A DNA stretch of 64,000 nucleotides from Halocatena pleomorpha (GTDB taxonomy: Archaea; Halobacteriota; Halobacteria; Halobacteriales; Haloarculaceae). The notes below the pieces were generated by a model that saw only the letters and a program-made list of their open reading frames with translations, did no database searches and was not told the origin of the DNA. How positions within the stretch are numbered: the stretch's first letter is position 1; the number at the start of each line of letters is the position of its first letter. Where the stretch lies: assembly GCF_003862495.1 (NCBI RefSeq), contig NZ_RRCH01000029.1, positions 1-64,000 on the forward strand, read 5' to 3'. The translations under genes and the position numbers were made by a program. This document shows, piece after piece, positions 8,405 to 18,155 of the stretch.

Positions 8405-9193
8405 TCAACAGATCTGCCAGCCGCCATCGACGTGGAGCAACTCCCCGGTGATGTAGCTCGCGTCGTCGCTCGCGAGAAAGAGGTACGCGCCAGCAACGTC
8501 CTCGGGATGTCCGGCCCGCCCCATCGGGATCGGCTTGAGAAAGGCGTCCTCCTGTGCGCCAGTTGTCGCCTCCTCGGTCCACCCATCGAGGAATTCCGTG
8601 GCGATCTGGCCGGGGGCGACGCCGGCAACCCGGATGTCGTGTTCAGCGAGTTCGAGCGCCGCGCCGCGCGTAACCATCCGGATCGCTCCTTTCGTCGAGT
8701 CGTACTGCACCTGTCCGAACTGCGCGAGCGAGGAGCTGATTGAGGCCGTGTTCACGATAACGCCGCCCTGATCGCGGTCGATCATGTCATTGGCGGCGGC
8801 TTGACAGCCGAAAAACACGCCACGGACGTTCACCGCGTGGATGCGGTCGAACGCTTCGGGCGTGAGTTCTCGCAGCGGTGTTTCGATGTGCAGCCCCGCG
8901 TTGTTCACCATCACGTCGACACCGCCGTGCTCGCGGGCCGCCACAACAAGCGATTCGATGGCGTCGGGATCAGTCACATCGGTCTCAACGTACGCGGCCG
9001 TTCCACCGGCCGCGTTGATCAGTTCGTGAGTCGGCGTGGTTTCATCAACGTCTTTCGGCTCGGTCCGAACGTCACCGATTACCACTGTAGCACCTGCGTC
9101 CGCGAACCGCAGCGCAGTCTCTCGACCGATCCCCGAACTCCCGCCCGTCACGATCACTGTCTTCGCATCGAAATCATAGGTCGGCGTTCCCAT
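8405..9193 (-). CDS. Short-chain dehydrogenase/reductase (glucose 1-dehydrogenase-like)
   Basis: 262-aa classical SDR. The cofactor motif is TGGSSGIG near residue 16, NNAG near 94, and the catalytic Ser with YDSTK (Tyr-x3-Lys) near 160-170. The adenine-pocket GDVRTE carries an acidic Asp after beta-2, which usually means NAD preference. The C-terminus (GELLHVDGGWQIC) is typical. The substrate is unknown. ATG 9193 begins the conserved MGTPTYDFDAKTVIVTGG; longer upstream frames are Arg-rich and are rejected. Confidence 0.85.
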   Translation of the reverse strand: MGTPTYDFDAKTVIVTGGSSGIGRETALRFADAGATVVIGDVRTEPKDVDETTPTHELINAAGGTAAYVETDVTDPDAIESLVVAAREHGGVDVMVNNAGLHIETPLRELTPEAFDRIHAVNVRGVFFGCQAAANDMIDRDQGGVIVNTASISSSLAQFGQVQYDSTKGAIRMVTRGAALELAEHDIRVAGVAPGQIATEFLDGWTEEATTGAQEDAFLKPIPMGRAGHPEDVAGAYLFLASDDASYITGELLHVDGGWQIC

Positions 9194-9261
9194 GGGTCGT
9201 GTACACGATTCATCACCATAGGTGTTAACCGCAGCCCCCGAAACCGAATCGAACGTGCCAC

Positions 9262-9912
9262 TCACCCGAACAGTTGAGTGAGAATCGAGCGCTCGGCCCG
9301 CCGGAGCCGCTCCAGAAACGCTGATTTGCTTACGCCGAGTTCGGCCGCGACCGCAGCCGCGTCGGCGTTCCTCGGCAGCTCGAAATAACCCAGTTCGGTT
9401 GCCACACGCAGCGCTTGTTCTTGCTTCCGTGTGAGATCCCACCGCTGTGTGATGGCCGTTCGTTCGCGTTCGTCGTGCACTCCCAGCGGATACACCCGCT
9501 TGAGCGTGACGCCGACCGTTTCACCGGCCCGGTCCATTACTCCGCCGAGCACATCATACCCGACGACGGCACCCGTGACGGTTGCGGTTCCGTTTCGATA
9601 GCCCAGTGACTCGATCAACAGGCCTTCACTCACCAGTTCGTGGACAACACACGGGTGTTTCGAGAGACACCGGTAGTTCACGCCGTTGTCGGTTAGCACG
9701 CGATGGAGATACCGAACCCGGTCGTCAGCTTCCAATACAGTCGTCAGGCGATCGGCCGCATTGGACGCGCCGAACCGTAACAGCGCGTATCCGTCGGACC
9801 GTAACTGTGGGGGCTGTGCCGTTACCGGGACAGCCACCCGCCGGGTGGCCTCCGCAAGCGGACAGTCATCACCCCGTATTTCGAATTCCACGACGAGGCA
9901 CTCCGAAATCAC
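9262..9912 (-). CDS. HTH-10 (bacterioopsin-activator-type) transcription regulator
   Basis: 216 aa if read from GTG 9912. The start gives V/M-ISECLVVEFEIRGDDCPLAEA, which is how haloarchaeal HTH-10 proteins typically begin. The C-terminal third is the HTH-10 domain: LTRKQEQALRVA, GYFELPRNADAA, AAELGVSKSAFLERLRRAE. An ATG at 9951 is also in frame, but the TATA element at 9931-9942 lies about 26 bp from GTG 9912, fitting a leaderless transcript from that GTG. It is divergent from the paa operon and is likely its regulator (inference from position). Confidence 0.82.
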   Translation of the reverse strand: MISECLVVEFEIRGDDCPLAEATRRVAVPVTAQPPQLRSDGYALLRFGASNAADRLTTVLEADDRVRYLHRVLTDNGVNYRCLSKHPCVVHELVSEGLLIESLGYRNGTATVTGAVVGYDVLGGVMDRAGETVGVTLKRVYPLGVHDERERTAITQRWDLTRKQEQALRVATELGYFELPRNADAAAVAAELGVSKSAFLERLRRAERSILTQLFG

Positions 9913-9930
9913 GTGTATCGATACCGCTGA

Positions 9931-9942
9931 TTTGTTATAAAA
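9931..9942. promoter_or_regulatory. Shared bidirectional TATA element for HTH-10 gene and paa operon
   Basis: TTTGTTATAAAA reads as a good haloarchaeal TATA box in both orientations. On the minus strand its centre is about 26 bp from GTG 9912 of the regulator. On the plus strand it predicts transcription starting near 9965, just before the first in-frame ATG (9968) and about 30 bp before the preferred paaA ATG (9998). One element therefore appears to serve both divergent units. Confidence 0.5.
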
Positions 9943-9997
9943 CCCGCTCATGTTGGGGGTAATTCGTATGGTAGTGCATCGCAAACATCCGATCGTA

Positions 9998-10912
9998 ATG
10001 AACGTCGAGGAGGTCACAGAGCGGGCCGAACCACGGGCGTTCAGTCCCCACGACGACATGCCTGAGGAGTACCGCAAGGCAGCGACGCGGATGATTCAGT
10101 TTCACGCCAACTCCGAGATCATGGGTGCGTATCTCGAACGGCCGTTCATCCGTCAGGCACCGAGTCTCGATCGGAAGCTTGCGTTTTCAGCGAAAGTTCA
10201 GGACGAGATCGGTCACGGACAGTTGCTGTACCGGGCAGCGGAGTCGCTCGGAATCAAAACGCGCGCGGAAATGTTGGACGAATTGGCCGCAGGTGAGGGA
10301 AAATTCCTCAACTGCTTTCATTATCCCATGACCGAGTGGTGGGAGACGCCGATGATCGCCTTCTTCGTTGACGGAGCGGCGATGCGCCGGCAAGCGACGA
10401 TCAAACGCACTAGTTGGGAACCGTACGCCCACGCGATGGACAAGATCTGTTTTGAAGAGGGGTTCCACATCAAACACGGTGAGGACATCATGCGCGAGCT
10501 AGCGATGGGGTCCCGCCGGGAACAGCAGTTGCTACAAGAGGCGTTCGAGGAGTGGTGGCCGCGCATTCTGCAGTTTTTCGGGCCGACGGACGATCGAAGT
10601 ACTCACCACGATTTCTCTGCGCGCGTGGGACTAAAAACGATGAGCAACGACGAACTCAGACAGGCGTTTCTGAACGCTTACCTTCCGAAAGCCGAAAAAT
10701 ACGGGTTAGAGATCCCTGACGAGCCACGGATCCGCAAGGAGGACGGACGATACATCGTCGCGGAGGATGATCTCGACTGGGAGGAGTTTTGGGAAGTCGC
10801 CAGCAACGAATACGACGGCAGTCACGAACAGATCGGATCCCGTGCCGCCACGCAGGAGGCGGTGGCGTGGGTCAGAAACGCGATCGACCGATCCGAACAA
10901 TCACAACCATGA
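9998..10912 (+). CDS. paaA: 1,2-phenylacetyl-CoA epoxidase catalytic subunit PaaA
   Basis: 304-aa di-iron subunit of the multicomponent monooxygenase that epoxidises the aromatic ring of phenylacetyl-CoA, opening aerobic phenylacetate breakdown. Ferritin-like metal ligands are visible as ExxH pairs: KVQDEIGHGQLLY and CFEEGFHIKHGED, plus HANSEIMGAYLERPF. The N-terminus MNVEEVTERAEPRAFSPHDD at ATG 9998 fits PaaA; an in-frame ATG at 9968 would add ten basic residues and cannot be excluded. It is the first gene of the paaABCD operon and overlaps paaB by ATGA. Confidence 0.95.
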   Translation: MNVEEVTERAEPRAFSPHDDMPEEYRKAATRMIQFHANSEIMGAYLERPFIRQAPSLDRKLAFSAKVQDEIGHGQLLYRAAESLGIKTRAEMLDELAAGEGKFLNCFHYPMTEWWETPMIAFFVDGAAMRRQATIKRTSWEPYAHAMDKICFEEGFHIKHGEDIMRELAMGSRREQQLLQEAFEEWWPRILQFFGPTDDRSTHHDFSARVGLKTMSNDELRQAFLNAYLPKAEKYGLEIPDEPRIRKEDGRYIVAEDDLDWEEFWEVASNEYDGSHEQIGSRAATQEAVAWVRNAIDRSEQSQP

Positions 10913-11223
10913 TCTGGGAAGTGTTCAGACAGGAACAAGCGGGCGAATATCACACCCATTGCGGAAACGTCCATGCACCGGACCGGGAGATGGCGCTGTT
11001 GTTCGCACAGATCCAACACGCACGCCGAAAGCCGACCAACAGCTTATGGGTCGTTCCACAGTCGGAAGTGTCGGCAGTCGACGCAGATACCGACGGCGTC
11101 GAGTTCGGTGGGACGACCGACAAATCGTACCGATGGGTGTCGGCCTACAACGTTGATGTCGAATTCGCTGAAGAGATCGAAACCTCAGACCGCGAGCAAC
11201 GCAAAGCGGAGGGTGAACGCTGA
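10909..11223 (+). CDS. paaB: Phenylacetyl-CoA epoxidase subunit PaaB
   Basis: 104-aa small subunit that bridges PaaA-PaaC units in the epoxidase complex. The PaaB pattern is WEVFRQEQAGEYHTHCGNVHA, then DREMALLFAQIQHARR and SLWVVP. The C-terminal KxxRWxxAYNVDVEF-like segment is longer and more acidic than in bacteria, as expected for a halophile. The start overlaps the paaA stop by four bases, and the stop overlaps paaC as TGATG. Confidence 0.93.
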   Translation: MIWEVFRQEQAGEYHTHCGNVHAPDREMALLFAQIQHARRKPTNSLWVVPQSEVSAVDADTDGVEFGGTTDKSYRWVSAYNVDVEFAEEIETSDREQRKAEGER

Positions 11224-12074
11224 TGGCAACGAACCAGCAGTCCGATCCGGACGAACTGACTGACCGTCAGCAGGCGGCCGTCGAGACGCTGCTGTTCTCG
11301 CTGGCTGATGATGAATTCGTGCTCGCGGAACGATACACCGAGTGGCAGGTGCGTGCACCGACGCTTGAGTCGGATCTCGCGCTCTCGAACATCGCACAGG
11401 ATGAGTTGGGTCACGCGCGACTGTGGTACGATCTCCTCACGGAGTTCGATTACACTGAATCCGAGCTGCTCTTCGAGCGCGATCCGGCCGATTTCACCCA
11501 CGCAGCACTCGTCGAACTTCCCTTCGCGGACGGCGACTGGGCCGACGCGATCGTTCGAAGCTACCTGTACGACACCGCCGAACAACTCCGGTTGGCCGCG
11601 CTTGAAGACGCCGCCTACACTCCGATCGCGGATCGGATCGGGAAGATCAGGAGTGAGGAGGCCTATCACCGCGAGCACGCAGAAAACTGGCTCGAACGGC
11701 TGTGTGCGGATCCAGATGGGCGTGCGAACGTACAGGCGGCGACAGATCGGCTGTTCCCGCACGCGTTGGCGCTATTCGAACCGGTTGACGCAGAGCACGA
11801 GGCAACGATCCGGGAGTTCGGTCTCCGATCCGAATCGCTTGCCGACCTGCGCGAGCGGTGGCTTTCGATCACCGTGCCGCTTCTCGATTCACTCGGCGTT
11901 CGCCCGCCGGTTTCGGCGGACGGTTCACCCCCAGAGCTTCCGGTTGCCTACGGTCGCGGCGGTGAGCACACCGAGCAGTGGCCGGTGCTCCACGCGGAGT
12001 TGACCCGAACGTACCGCGAACTCGACCGGACGAACACCCGCACGATCACGAACGATCCCGACCATGCCAGATGA
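11223..12074 (+). CDS. paaC: Phenylacetyl-CoA epoxidase structural subunit PaaC
   Basis: 283-aa ferritin-like partner of PaaA. Helical landmarks: LADDEFVLAERYTEWQ, SNIAQDELGHARLWYD and IRSEEAYHREHAENWL. PaaC resembles PaaA but is regarded as non-catalytic; here it still retains ExxH-like residues. It overlaps paaB by 1 bp and paaD by 11 bp, so it lies inside a tightly coupled operon. Confidence 0.93.
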   Translation: MATNQQSDPDELTDRQQAAVETLLFSLADDEFVLAERYTEWQVRAPTLESDLALSNIAQDELGHARLWYDLLTEFDYTESELLFERDPADFTHAALVELPFADGDWADAIVRSYLYDTAEQLRLAALEDAAYTPIADRIGKIRSEEAYHREHAENWLERLCADPDGRANVQAATDRLFPHALALFEPVDAEHEATIREFGLRSESLADLRERWLSITVPLLDSLGVRPPVSADGSPPELPVAYGRGGEHTEQWPVLHAELTRTYRELDRTNTRTITNDPDHAR

Positions 12075-12504
12075 TCCATCCACCTCGATCGAGGCACACG
12101 GCGAGCCTGAGCAGACCGCGTACTGTCCGTATACGGCGTACGAACAGACGGGCGACGACAGTGATCTCCCCGCGACCGGTGAATCAGCACGCGGCCGAAA
12201 GCGATCAGTATGGGACGCGCTGTCTGAAGTAGAGGATCCAGAAATGCCGATCAGCGTCGTCGATCTGGGATTGATCTACGGCGTCGAAATCGATGACGAC
12301 CACGTGCTGGTCGAGATGACACTCACCTACACCGGTTGTCCGGCCCGCACGATGCTGCTTTCAGATGTTCAGAGCGCTGTCGAAGCGGTCGATACCGTGG
12401 AGGACTGTGATGTGCGACTCGTATGGACGCCCGAGTGGTCGATCGAATTCATCACCGAAGACGGCGCGAACGCGCTCGAAGCGTTCGGGGTGAGTGTCCC
12501 ATGA
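12064..12504 (+). CDS. paaD: PaaD-like DUF59/MIP18 protein, lacking the usual zinc tail
   Basis: 146 aa. Residues about 48-146 form the DUF59 (MIP18) domain: VWDALSEVEDPEMPISVVDLGLIYGVEI, then TLTYTGCPARTMLLSDV with the conserved Cys, and VRLVWTPEWSIEFITEDG. PaaD is thought to help mature the epoxidase (Fe-S/metal handling). Bacterial PaaD proteins normally continue into a C-terminal zinc ribbon; here the gene stops after the DUF59 domain and the ribbon is encoded by the next gene. The first about 45 residues are an acidic extension. Confidence 0.88.
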   Translation: MPDDPSTSIEAHGEPEQTAYCPYTAYEQTGDDSDLPATGESARGRKRSVWDALSEVEDPEMPISVVDLGLIYGVEIDDDHVLVEMTLTYTGCPARTMLLSDVQSAVEAVDTVEDCDVRLVWTPEWSIEFITEDGANALEAFGVSVP

Positions 12505-12677
12505 GACGATTTAACAACCCAGATCCGAGCGTCGACACCGATCGATCGACCGACGACGTTCGGTGTCCGTACTGTGAGGGGACGAACACGAGCCGTGAGC
12601 ATCCAAAGGGACCGTCGCTCTGTCGATCGATGCATTTCTGTTACGATTGTAAAGAGCCGTTCGAAGCGCTTCGCTAA
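12501..12677 (+). CDS. Stand-alone zinc ribbon corresponding to the PaaD C-terminus
   Basis: 58 aa, MRRFNNPDPSVDTDRSTDD followed by CPYCEGTNTSREHPKGPSLC, HFCYDCKEPFEAL. Two CPxC/CxxC knuckles plus the FEAL ending match the zinc-ribbon tail of bacterial PaaD (CPxCGS...C..C..PF). It starts on the ATGA overlap with paaD, so the two halves of a normally fused protein are made from adjacent coupled genes. It is the last gene of the visible paa operon; the ferredoxin reductase subunit PaaE is not in the window. Confidence 0.8.
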   Translation: MRRFNNPDPSVDTDRSTDDVRCPYCEGTNTSREHPKGPSLCRSMHFCYDCKEPFEALR

Positions 12678-12776
12678 AGCCATAACACGCGCGACGGACA
12701 AACTGTGTGAGAACTTCTCATGATGTTGTCACCCGATCAATAACGTAATGCCGTCTCACGCGCAAGCAAACCCAGG

Positions 12777-13607
12777 ATGAACGGTCGAGCGTTTACTCGT
12801 CGTCGCCTCATTCAGTTGGCGGGGACATCGGTGGCGGTCGGTATCAGCGGCTGTTTGGCCTCCGACGATGGAGAGAGCGGTGCCGAAGGCTATGCACCGC
12901 AGTCCGCGACACAGACCAACGAGACCATGAGCGCGATGGGGAACGAGAGTTCGTCCACGACCCCAGTGAATGAGGATTCGTTTAAAACACGCCCGACTCG
13001 GGGAGTGTCCGTGCCGCTTGTGCCGACCGATGTCGCGTATAGGTGGTATCGCAACCGGGAAGCCCGGTTTGTGGACGCCCGCAACGGTGGATATGAGGAA
13101 TCTCACATCAGCGGTGCTGTGCGGAGTCCAGCCCCAAACGGGCAGGCGAACAGCGATCCCGTCGAGAACTGGCCGAAATCGGATCGGATCGTAACGTACT
13201 GTCGGTGTCCCCATCACATGTCGTCACTCCGTGCTGCAAATCTCATCAACCAAGGCTATGAGCGAGTGTACGCCCTTGATAAAGGGTTCGACGATTGGAT
13301 AGCCAAAGGCCATCCCATCGCCGGATCGAACGTCGATAAACAACCGAATCGACAAACGATCACCGGCACAACCGCACCGAAGTTCGCGGGAGAGACGGCG
13401 TGGGCATTCCACCGCCAATCCGAACAACAGGAAGCGACAGGGATCAAGAAAAACGGTCAGTACGTCCTCAATCTACCCTTTTATGACGTTACTGCTGATT
13501 CGATGATCGAGATCAAAACACCTGGATACACGATCGAGGAATCGCTCGGAAAACTGACTAGCACCACTATTACCCCCTCCGGAACGCTGTCTCAGAACGA
13601 TCAGTAA
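12777..13607 (+). CDS. Tat-exported lipoprotein with rhodanese domain
   Basis: 276 aa. The N-terminus has a twin-arginine signal (RRRLIQLAG) and a lipobox (GISGC, Cys at about 26), so the protein is probably lipid-anchored on the outer face of the membrane. After a Thr/Ser/Asn-rich linker (residues 30-70) comes a rhodanese-like domain: RFVDARNGGYEESHISGAV, then the active-site loop CRCPHHMSSLRA with Cys. About 85 C-terminal residues form an additional beta-rich region I do not recognise. The role is likely sulfur transfer or redox at the cell surface; the substrate is unknown. Confidence 0.82.
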   Translation: MNGRAFTRRRLIQLAGTSVAVGISGCLASDDGESGAEGYAPQSATQTNETMSAMGNESSSTTPVNEDSFKTRPTRGVSVPLVPTDVAYRWYRNREARFVDARNGGYEESHISGAVRSPAPNGQANSDPVENWPKSDRIVTYCRCPHHMSSLRAANLINQGYERVYALDKGFDDWIAKGHPIAGSNVDKQPNRQTITGTTAPKFAGETAWAFHRQSEQQEATGIKKNGQYVLNLPFYDVTADSMIEIKTPGYTIEESLGKLTSTTITPSGTLSQNDQ

Positions 13608-13698
13608 CACTGAACGCAACATATAAAATACACGTTGTCAGTTAGTAGCATCCCCCATGATGCGGGTACGTGAAACGCTCGCTGTGTGCGATTCGGTA

Positions 13699-13708
13699 CT
13701 TTTATGTA
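13699..13708 (+). promoter_or_regulatory. Probable TATA box of the thermosome gene
   Basis: CTTTTATGTA centred near 13704 predicts a transcript start near 13731, only a few bases before ATG 13735. This supports that ATG over the upstream in-frame ATG at 13657 and suggests an almost leaderless mRNA. Confidence 0.45.
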
Positions 13709-13734
13709 GAAGCACATTCAATCATCGTCCGATT

Positions 13735-15426
<1,692 letters not shown>

Positions 15427-15762
15427 GCGTCCCCACGATCGCCTAACCGCAATCAGTCCAATCAGTTCCTACACGCGATTTTTTTCAACGCGTTGCCGTA
15501 CCGAATTCGAAATCGTCACGCAGTGACCCAGAGCGACGTGTCATCAGACTTTCTTTCAGTGTCGTGTCCGTCCCTTCCCTGCCCATCGGATCAGTCGCGT
15601 CGGTTCTGTCGCTGAGCGTATTTTTCGTTCCGTTTCATACTGAGCGCGATGGTGTATCGCTTTTAGCCAACAGCGAGTTTCTGTAACACCACGACTGATC
15701 AGTCTACTCTCTGATCGCTTGGCGGTGATTTCCACCGTGAAACCGTACACCGCGTCGCGTGA
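15427..15762. other. Gene-free stretch between thermosome and Lrp genes
   Basis: These 336 bp lie between two convergent genes. A seven-T run at 15479-15485 is a likely terminator of the thermosome mRNA. Short open frames (for example on the minus strand at 15556-15750) are basic and Thr/Arg-rich with no recognisable family. I see no RNA gene. Confidence 0.4.
15479..15485 (+). terminator. Oligo-T terminator of the thermosome gene
   Basis: Seven consecutive T residues about 55 bp after the thermosome stop codon. Oligo-T stretches of this size commonly terminate archaeal transcripts. Confidence 0.45.
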
Positions 15763-16221
15763 TCACTCCGTAACGTCCAAGGGGAACTGTTCGTGTTCAC
15801 ACACCGTGTTCAACACGACGCTCGTGTTGGTCTCTTTGACGTTGACATCGTTCAGAAGTTCCTTGATCTCGTCGTTCATCCCGTCGGTGTCTTTGAATTT
15901 AGCGATGGCGATCACGTCGTGGTCACCGGTCACCTCATACACCGACACCATCTGTTTGGCGTCCCGGAGCGTAGCGGCGACATCAGTGATGGCCGTGCCT
16001 TCGACCTTGAGCTGGATGACTGCTGTCACGTCATACCCTAACTCGCCGTAATCGACTTTCGGTGTGTATCCTTTGATCACTCCCTGTTCGTCCAGATCGC
16101 TCAGGTGGTTCGAAACGGTCGTGACCGAAACATCGAGATCCTCTGCGAGGTTCCGAAGACTCGACCGGCCGTCGTTAAGGAGCGCGTTCACCAACTTCTC
16201 GTCCAAGTTTTCATACGTCAT
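15763..16221 (-). CDS. lrp: Lrp/AsnC family regulator adjacent to glnA
   Basis: 152 aa. Residues about 1-60 form an AsnC-type winged HTH ([34 protein letters not shown]), and residues 65-145 the RAM ligand-binding domain ([30 protein letters not shown]). It is divergent from glutamine synthetase, the arrangement known for Lrp in Halobacterium, so control of nitrogen metabolism and of glnA itself is likely. Minus-strand TATA-like AT element at 16247-16257 is about 27 bp from the ATG, fitting a nearly leaderless mRNA. Confidence 0.88.
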   Translation of the reverse strand: MTYENLDEKLVNALLNDGRSSLRNLAEDLDVSVTTVSNHLSDLDEQGVIKGYTPKVDYGELGYDVTAVIQLKVEGTAITDVAATLRDAKQMVSVYEVTGDHDVIAIAKFKDTDGMNDEIKELLNDVNVKETNTSVVLNTVCEHEQFPLDVTE

Positions 16222-16246
16222 TACATCACCACACTCGACGGAAGCA

Positions 16247-16257
16247 CTATAATTTTA
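16247..16257 (-). promoter_or_regulatory. Probable TATA box of lrp
   Basis: The minus strand reads TAAAATTATAG here. Its centre predicts a start near 16225, four bases upstream of the lrp ATG at 16221. Confidence 0.45.
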
Positions 16258-16307
16258 CGAATATCCAGTTATCTGTCCCTGCATAACGCGATTGCGGGAA
16301 CCAATAC

Positions 16308-16320
16308 GATTTTAACTATT
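16308..16320 (+). promoter_or_regulatory. Probable TATA box of glnA
   Basis: CGATTTTAACTATT-like AT element centred near 16313 on the plus strand, about 28 bp before a predicted start near 16341 and 37 bp before the glnA ATG. The 128-bp lrp-glnA spacer is the obvious place for Lrp operators. Confidence 0.4.
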
Positions 16321-16349
16321 CGGGTGGTTGAATAGGACGTCAAAGAACA

Positions 16350-17720
16350 ATGGGAAACGAAAATATTGCCCCTGATGGGGGTCTCAGCGTCGAGGCACAG
16401 AACGTTCTAGATTCGATCGAAGAAAACGACGTGGATTTCCTTCGGATCCAGTTTACGGATATTCTCGGAACCGTCAAGAACGTCTCCATTCCGGCGAGTC
16501 AGGCCGAAAAAGCGTTTTCTGAGGGCATTTACTTCGATGGGTCCTCGATCGAGGGGTTCGTCCGGATACAGGAGAGCGACATGCGCCTCAAGCCAGATCC
16601 GAGCACGTTCGCGTTGTTGCCGTGGCGAACCCGTGATGACGGTACTGCCAGCGCTCGGTTGATCGCTGACGTGATGGAGACATCCGGTGGCAGCTTCGCT
16701 GGTGATCCCCGCCACGTGCTCAAGCGCGCGTTAGGGAAAGCCGGCGACATGGGGTATACGCTCAACGCCGGACCGGAGCCGGAATTTTTCCTCTTTGAGG
16801 AGGAAAACGGGCAGGCAACGACGGTTACCCACGACGCTGGGGGCTATTTCGATCTCGCACCGAAGGATTTGGCGAGCGATGTCCGTCGGGACATCATCTA
16901 CGGACTCGACCAGATGGGTTTCGAAGTCGAAGCCAGCCACCACGAAGTCGCAGAAGGACAACACGAGATCAGCTTCAAATACGCCGACGCCATCACGACC
17001 GCTGATAACATCGCTACCTTCCGGGCCGTCGTGCGTGCGATCGCCGCCGAGCACGGGCTTCACGGGACGTTCATGCCGAAACCGATCGCGGGCATCAACG
17101 GCAGCGGGATGCACACCCACCTCTCGCTGTTCACAGAAGACGGTGAAAATGCCTTCTACGACGGTAGCGACGAATTCGATCTCTCTCGGGAAGCCAAACA
17201 GTTCCTCGCTGGGATTCTCGAACACGCCCCTGCCATCACCGCGGTGTGTAACCCCACCGTGAACTCCTACAAACGACTGGTACCGGGGTATGAAGCGCCA
17301 GTGTACGTCGCGTGGAGCGACGTGAACCGCTCTGCGTTGGTTCGCAAACCTGCTGCACGAACACCGGCCGCCTCGCGGATCGAACTCCGCTCACCGGATC
17401 CCTCGTGCAACCCGTATCTCGCGCTGGCAGTCATGCTGCAAGCCGGTCTCGATGGGATCGAACGGGAACTCGAAGCGCCAAATCCCGTCCGGGAGAACAT
17501 CTACGAGTTCGACGAATCGACCCGTGAGGAGTACGGCATCGACACCCTGCCGCCCAATCTCGGTGCGGCCATTGACGCACTCGAAAACGATGCGGTCGTC
17601 CTCGATGCACTCGGTGAGCACGTCGCTGAGAAGTTCATTGAGGCCAAACGCGCCGAATTCGCTGAGTACCGTGCCTCGGTTTCGGAGTGGGAAATCGATC
17701 AGTACCTCGAAATCTTCTAA
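16350..17720 (+). CDS. glnA: Glutamine synthetase type I
   Basis: 456-aa ATP-dependent ligase joining ammonia to glutamate, the main ammonium-assimilation step. Type I landmarks: [88 protein letters not shown] and [17 protein letters not shown]. The length fits the GSI-alpha subgroup (about 440-460 aa), which normally lacks the adenylylation insert. It is divergent from lrp. Confidence 0.96.
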   Translation: MGNENIAPDGGLSVEAQNVLDSIEENDVDFLRIQFTDILGTVKNVSIPASQAEKAFSEGIYFDGSSIEGFVRIQESDMRLKPDPSTFALLPWRTRDDGTASARLIADVMETSGGSFAGDPRHVLKRALGKAGDMGYTLNAGPEPEFFLFEEENGQATTVTHDAGGYFDLAPKDLASDVRRDIIYGLDQMGFEVEASHHEVAEGQHEISFKYADAITTADNIATFRAVVRAIAAEHGLHGTFMPKPIAGINGSGMHTHLSLFTEDGENAFYDGSDEFDLSREAKQFLAGILEHAPAITAVCNPTVNSYKRLVPGYEAPVYVAWSDVNRSALVRKPAARTPAASRIELRSPDPSCNPYLALAVMLQAGLDGIERELEAPNPVRENIYEFDESTREEYGIDTLPPNLGAAIDALENDAVVLDALGEHVAEKFIEAKRAEFAEYRASVSEWEIDQYLEIF

Positions 17721-17744
17721 CCGACGTCGGTTCGATCGGTCGCA

Positions 17745-18131
17745 CTACGACCGGAACGAACTGATGCGGTCTCGTAGTCGACCGGGAACGCCGAGCAGGT
17801 TGAGACCAACCCCGACCACGATCATAAACACATAGAGACCGAGCGTCGAGAGCCAGAGCACGATCATTGCGAGGATTGCCCACCCTCCCCTGAGAAAGTA
17901 GAACGCGCCGAGCGTCATCACCGTTCCATAAAGGAGCACGAGATACGGTCCCCATCCTCGGGCTTTACCGCGACGGGCGCGTTTCCGAACGTACCGTTTG
18001 AGATCGGATTCGATCTCATCGCGGTGGAGAGTACGCTCATCGACCTGTGCTTCGAATTCATTGAGTTTCGACCGGAGATCCCGCACCTCAGATCTGAGAT
18101 CGTCGTCCGGCTCGCTTGTCTCGTCTGGCAT
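17745..18131 (-). CDS. Small membrane protein with N-terminal coiled coil
   Basis: 128 aa from ATG 18131 (MPDETSEPDDDLRSEV). An acidic helical segment of about 50 residues (RDLRSKLNEFEAQVDERT) is followed by a basic stretch and two membrane spans (YLVLLYGTVMTLGAFYFL; WAILAMIVLWLSTLGLYVFM). It ends in a basic tail. It is encoded 24 bp after the YihY-family gene and in the same direction, so the two may be one unit. No function is recognised. Confidence 0.7.
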   Translation of the reverse strand: MPDETSEPDDDLRSEVRDLRSKLNEFEAQVDERTLHRDEIESDLKRYVRKRARRGKARGWGPYLVLLYGTVMTLGAFYFLRGGWAILAMIVLWLSTLGLYVFMIVVGVGLNLLGVPGRLRDRISSFRS

Positions 18132-18155
18132 AGTATGGTGGTGAATCGGCAGCAC

